A stretch of 64,000 nucleotides of DNA, taken from Microbacterium suwonense. Lineage in GTDB: Bacteria; Actinomycetota; Actinomycetes; Actinomycetales; Microbacteriaceae. Below, in pieces: positions 60,036 through 64,000 of this stretch. Where the stretch lies: assembly GCF_030296555.1 (NCBI RefSeq), contig NZ_AP027728.1:2852001-2916000 (forward strand), written 5' to 3'. A program made the position numbers and the translations under genes. The notes under the pieces were generated by a model. The model made no database searches and was not told the DNA's origin. It saw nothing but the letters and a program-made list of their open reading frames with translations. Positions within the stretch are counted from its first letter, which is position 1. Each line of letters opens with the position of its first letter.

Positions 60036-61472
60036 TCACACCAGGGGCAGGGCGTCGTCGTAGGCAGAGCGCGACAGGGCGGGCTGGTCACCGAACACAC
60101 GGGTGATGCCCGGCTCGGTGCGCCAGGCCGGCCACCCCGGAGCGCCGTCGCGTACGAACGCCACGGCGGCCGTATGCATCTCGTCGGCCAGAGCCAGCGG
60201 CGGATGATCCCCGGCCATCTTCGGAACGTGCGGCTCGTCGAGGCAGTCGAACCAGAACGGCACGTCCAGGCAGTGGTGCGCCCAGCCGTTGACGGGGGAG
60301 CGCCACGCGAAGCGGTAGACCCAGGTGCCCGCATCCCGTCGTACCTCGGCGACCCGCAGCACCAGTGAGCGGAACACCTGGTCGCTGACGTACCGGCCCA
60401 GTGCGGGCCCGGTGCGACGGCCACGGTTCGCACGATGCCAGGCGCGTCTGACGCTACCGGCCTTCTCGACCACCCGCAGCGCCAGCCGCACCGGCACCCA
60501 GCGCAGCCAGCGCGGCGCGCTGTCGAAAGCCATCGTGAACTCGTCGTCGGTGGCGCCCAGCAGCAGGGGCTTGTCCGCGCCGACGCCGGCAGCGAGCGAT
60601 TCGGGTGTGGGCTGCGCGATCAGCTCACCGTCGATCACCGGACCCCACGGCAGCCCGTCGACCAGAGTCGCAGTGGTCGCGGCGAGACCGGTCTTCCCCA
60701 GCAGCGACGCCTTGTACTGATGGCGGGTCAGTTCGCGCTCCTTCACGGCACGGAACCCGTCGAGAGTGGGCTCGGTGCCCGCCATCTCGGCCAGGCCGAT
60801 GCTGCGGCGGCGCACCAGATCACGCGGCAGATCGCCGAGTGCGCCGCTGAACGACATCCCGGCATGGAACAGGTGCTGGGCACTCGGCATCCCGAACAGG
60901 GTGAGCACCGCACCACCGCCGGCGGATTGCCCGGCGATCGTCACCCGGCCGGGGTCGCCGCCGAAGGCCGCGACATTGCGCTGCACCCATTCGAGTGCCG
61001 CGATCCAGTCCCGTACACCACGATTGTCGGGCACGCCGTCGATCACGCCGAAGCCGTCGAAGCCGAGCCGGTACGAGATGCTCACCGTCACCACGCCGTC
61101 GCGGCTGAAAGTGCGGCCGTCGTACCACGGGCTCGCGGCGGAGCCGGCGGAGTACCCGCCGCCATGGATCCACACCAGCACCGGGAGTGCACCCTCGAGA
61201 GCAGGAGTGAAGACGTTCAGGTTCAGCGTCGCAGCGCCGGGCACACTCGGCTCGGGGATGATCGCGTTCGGCTCCTCGCGGCGCTGCGGGGTCGCGCCGT
61301 ACGCGGTGGCATCGAGCGGGTCGGTCCAGGGATCGACCGGCTGGGGCGGCAGGAACCTCCGGCGCCCGGTGGGCGGGGCGGCGTACGGGATGCCGAGGAA
61401 GGCCAGGTCGTCCGAGCGACGGATGCCGCGCACCGGCCCCTCGACGGTCTGCGCGATCGGTGACTCATTCAT
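60036..61472 (-). CDS. Type-B carboxylesterase
   Basis: A 478-residue esterase of the carboxylesterase/p-nitrobenzyl-esterase family: GIPYAAPPTGRRRFLPPQP at the start, VWIHGGGYSAGSAAS (oxyanion hole, near 100), the nucleophile elbow TIAGQSAGGGAV (Ser near 178) and a C-terminal part with a likely catalytic His (WAHHCLDVPFWF). Substrate unknown. It ends 37 bases from the palindrome after putA and is separated from the GNAT gene by about 130 bases. Confidence 0.9.
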   Translation of the reverse strand: MNESPIAQTVEGPVRGIRRSDDLAFLGIPYAAPPTGRRRFLPPQPVDPWTDPLDATAYGATPQRREEPNAIIPEPSVPGAATLNLNVFTPALEGALPVLVWIHGGGYSAGSAASPWYDGRTFSRDGVVTVSISYRLGFDGFGVIDGVPDNRGVRDWIAALEWVQRNVAAFGGDPGRVTIAGQSAGGGAVLTLFGMPSAQHLFHAGMSFSGALGDLPRDLVRRRSIGLAEMAGTEPTLDGFRAVKERELTRHQYKASLLGKTGLAATTATLVDGLPWGPVIDGELIAQPTPESLAAGVGADKPLLLGATDDEFTMAFDSAPRWLRWVPVRLALRVVEKAGSVRRAWHRANRGRRTGPALGRYVSDQVFRSLVLRVAEVRRDAGTWVYRFAWRSPVNGWAHHCLDVPFWFDCLDEPHVPKMAGDHPPLALADEMHTAAVAFVRDGAPGWPAWRTEPGITRVFGDQPALSRSAYDDALPLV

Positions 61473-61601
61473 CGCCGCCCAGCGTACTCGGCACCCGTCG
61501 CTGCGCGGCGCTCGCGCGGATGCAGAACGTCGGTGCGGAAGCGCTGGAACCAGCCATTTCCATCCGTGCCGATGCGGCGACGACTCAGGCGGTGCGGATG
61601 C

Positions 61602-62128
61602 TCAGCCCAGTCGCTTCACGTGCCGACGCTCATGCAGCACCATCCCGGGCCGGCGATCGACCTTCGTCGCACCGTCGGATGCCCAGCCGTGCCGCTCGTA
61701 GAACGACGCCGCGCGCTCATTCCCCTCCAGCACCCACAGGTACGCCGCCTCGTGGCCGGCATCGACCAGTGCCCGCTCGACACCATCGATCAGCAGATGC
61801 CCGACACCCGTCGACCAGGCATCCGGATGCGCGTAGATCCCCCACAGTTCGCCGGTGCCGGCGGCATCCGCATCCCGGGCATCGCCGAAACTCGCCCAGC
61901 CCACCAGCGTCCCCGCGCGCTCGACGACCAGGGTCTGCGACCCGCGAACGGTCTCGGTGAGGATCCGTGCCCAGCCCGCCTCCCGCTCGGCGATTGAGAG
62001 CCCGTCGAGGACGTGCTGCGGCATCAGCCCGCGGTACCCCGCCTGCCAGGACCGCACATGCACCACGGCGATGCCATGCGCGTCGTCGACGGTCGCGGCG
62101 CGCAACAGCATCCGCTCCTCGCCCACGC

Positions 62129-62132
<4 letters not shown>
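61602..62132 (-). CDS. GNAT-family N-acetyltransferase downstream of galE
   Basis: About 176 residues. MLLRAATVDDAHGIAVVHVRSW starts the fold; WGIYAHPDAWSTGVGHLLIDGVE carries the acetyl-CoA loop (read in two parts) and YLWVLEGNERAASFYERHGW follows. A GTG at 62132 overlaps the galE stop (GTGA) and is used here; the ATG at 62111 is as likely from family alignment. Substrate unknown. Confidence 0.85.
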
Positions 62133-63106
<974 letters not shown>

Positions 63107-63151
63107 GGGACTCCTTCCGGTGCGCGGTTGCGCAGTGTTCATTGTGTCAAA

Positions 63152-63221
63152 CCGCGTTCGAATCGCTTAAATCGCTCCATTCCGGGAGGTTTTCGAGCCA
63201 TTTGCGCGATTCGAACGGCGG
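63152..63221. repeat. Palindrome between galK and galE, related to family 1
   Basis: A 12-bp perfect pair (CGTTCGAATCGC at 63155-63166; complement at 63206-63217) extends outward and inward to about 26 bases with a few mismatches. The inner part (AATCGCTTAAATCGCTCC) matches the family 1 arm at 12 of 18 positions. It lies between two genes in the same direction. Confidence 0.75.
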
Positions 63222-64000
63222 TCAGGCGTCCCGGTGCGGGCCCGCCGAGGGAGAGACGGCGAAGATGTGCGGGGCGGTGAAGCCGGCATCCGCGAACGCC
63301 TGCGTCACGGCATCCGTCACGCGATCCACCACATCGTGCGCGACCAGGGCGATCGCGGCCCCGCCGAAGCCGCCGCCGGTCATCCGGGCGCCGATCGCAC
63401 CGTGCGCCAGCGCGGTGTCGACGGCGACGTCGAGCTCGGGCGCCGAGATCTCGAAGTCGTCGCGCATCGACGCATGCGAGGCGACCAGCAGTTCGCCTAT
63501 CGCCCGCGGACCCTGCTCGGTGAGGGCCGCGACGGTGTCGAGCACACGCTGGTTCTCAGTGACGATGTGCCGCACCCGGCGGAAGGTCACCTCGTCCATC
63601 GCCTCTGCGGCACGCGGCAGGTCGGAGATGCTCGCGTCGCGCAGCGAGCGGATGCCGAGCAGCGCCGCCCCGCGCTCACAGGACTCGCGGCGCTCACGGT
63701 ACCCGCCGGTGGAGTGCGCGTGCGATACCTGCGTGTCGATCACGAGCACCTCGAGCCCAGCGGCGGTGAACCCGGTCGGGATCGAGCGGGTCTCGAGCGT
63801 GCGGCAGTCCAGGAACGTCGCCGCATCGGGCCGGCCGAGCATGGATGCCATCTGATCCATGATCCCGGTGGGCGCGCCGACGGCCTCGTTCTCGGCGCGA
63901 CGACCCACCTGTGCCAGCGCGACAGGATCCAGCCCCAGGCCCCACAGCTCGTTCAGGGCGGATGCCACGGCGCCCTCGATCGCGGCGGACGACGACAGTC
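63222..64000 (-). CDS. galK: Galactokinase, C-terminal part (cut by the window end)
   Basis: About 259 C-terminal residues of a GHMP-family kinase; the gene continues past 64000. The ATP loop start LSSSAAIEGAVASALN is at the window edge, then GAPTGIMDQMASMLG, LEVLVIDTQVSHAHSTGGY (galactokinase signature region) and the final GHMP motif GARMTGGGFGGAAIALV. It phosphorylates galactose. It is upstream of galE on the same strand; a palindrome separates them. Confidence 0.93.
   Translation of the reverse strand, partial: LSSSAAIEGAVASALNELWGLGLDPVALAQVGRRAENEAVGAPTGIMDQMASMLGRPDAATFLDCRTLETRSIPTGFTAAGLEVLVIDTQVSHAHSTGGYRERRESCERGAALLGIRSLRDASISDLPRAAEAMDEVTFRRVRHIVTENQRVLDTVAALTEQGPRAIGELLVASHASMRDDFEISAPELDVAVDTALAHGAIGARMTGGGFGGAAIALVAHDVVDRVTDAVTQAFADAGFTAPHIFAVSPSAGPHRDA

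Overview
The window is about 64 kb of high-GC DNA (roughly 70 % G+C by eye) with dense, co-directional, overlapping genes (ATGA/GTGA overlaps), frequent GTG starts, candidate leaderless promoters, an LAxTG-type wall-sorting signal and valine/inositol catabolic operons. This fits an actinobacterium of the Microbacteriaceae, most likely Microbacterium or a close relative. No rRNA, tRNA or CRISPR array was seen.

Layout. 1-5.1 kb: 3' end of a myo-inositol catabolic operon (mmsA/iolA end, iolB, iolD, iolE, iolG) closed by a hairpin terminator. 5.2-6.0: divergent MgtC-family membrane protein. 6.2-13.0: an ABC importer of the Fe3+/sugar-phosphate type (permease, ATPase, lipoprotein) followed by two inositol-monophosphatase-family enzymes and a HAD phosphatase, plausibly import and dephosphorylation of a phosphorylated polyol feeding the inositol genes. 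13.2-14.4: thiolase. 14.4-15.4: a PD-(D/E)XK nuclease-like gene bracketed by two copies of one long inverted repeat. 15.7-21.9: a very large secreted amylase-pullulanase with LacI-type operators. 22-27: valine catabolism (mmsA, acyl-CoA dehydrogenase, mmsB, enoyl-CoA hydratase) and an Imm-5-like protein. 27.2-28.9: YdeI-like, SRPBCC and MarR genes. 29-32.5: etfB, etfA and a b-type cytochrome membrane protein carrying a triplicated N-terminal motif. 32.6-35.6: pntAB transhydrogenase. 35.7-40.9: GNAT, thioesterase, small and large membrane proteins and a three-gene exported-protein cluster. 40.9-45.8: a PutA-like bifunctional proline dehydrogenase and a dimethylargininase-like enzyme. 46-52.2: MFS/MarR pair, cutC, PRC-barrel, alpha/beta hydrolase, lipoate ligase, orphan DNA methyltransferase. 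52.4-55.2: IS3-family insertion sequence and a lower-GC secreted matrixin-like metalloprotease with a 42-residue membrane protein. 55.3-59.9: LysR regulator and a second PutA. 60-64: carboxylesterase, GNAT, galE, galK (cut by the window end).

Two features cut across the annotation. First, about a dozen genes are each broken by a single missing base, mostly in C or G runs, so the underlying assembly probably carries deletion errors and the genes should be read as intact. Second, almost every operon boundary carries a long intergenic palindrome or a short tandem array of a 19-bp palindromic half-unit. One palindrome family brackets the nuclease-like gene, and this pairing is the strongest candidate here for an undescribed mobile or regulatory system.
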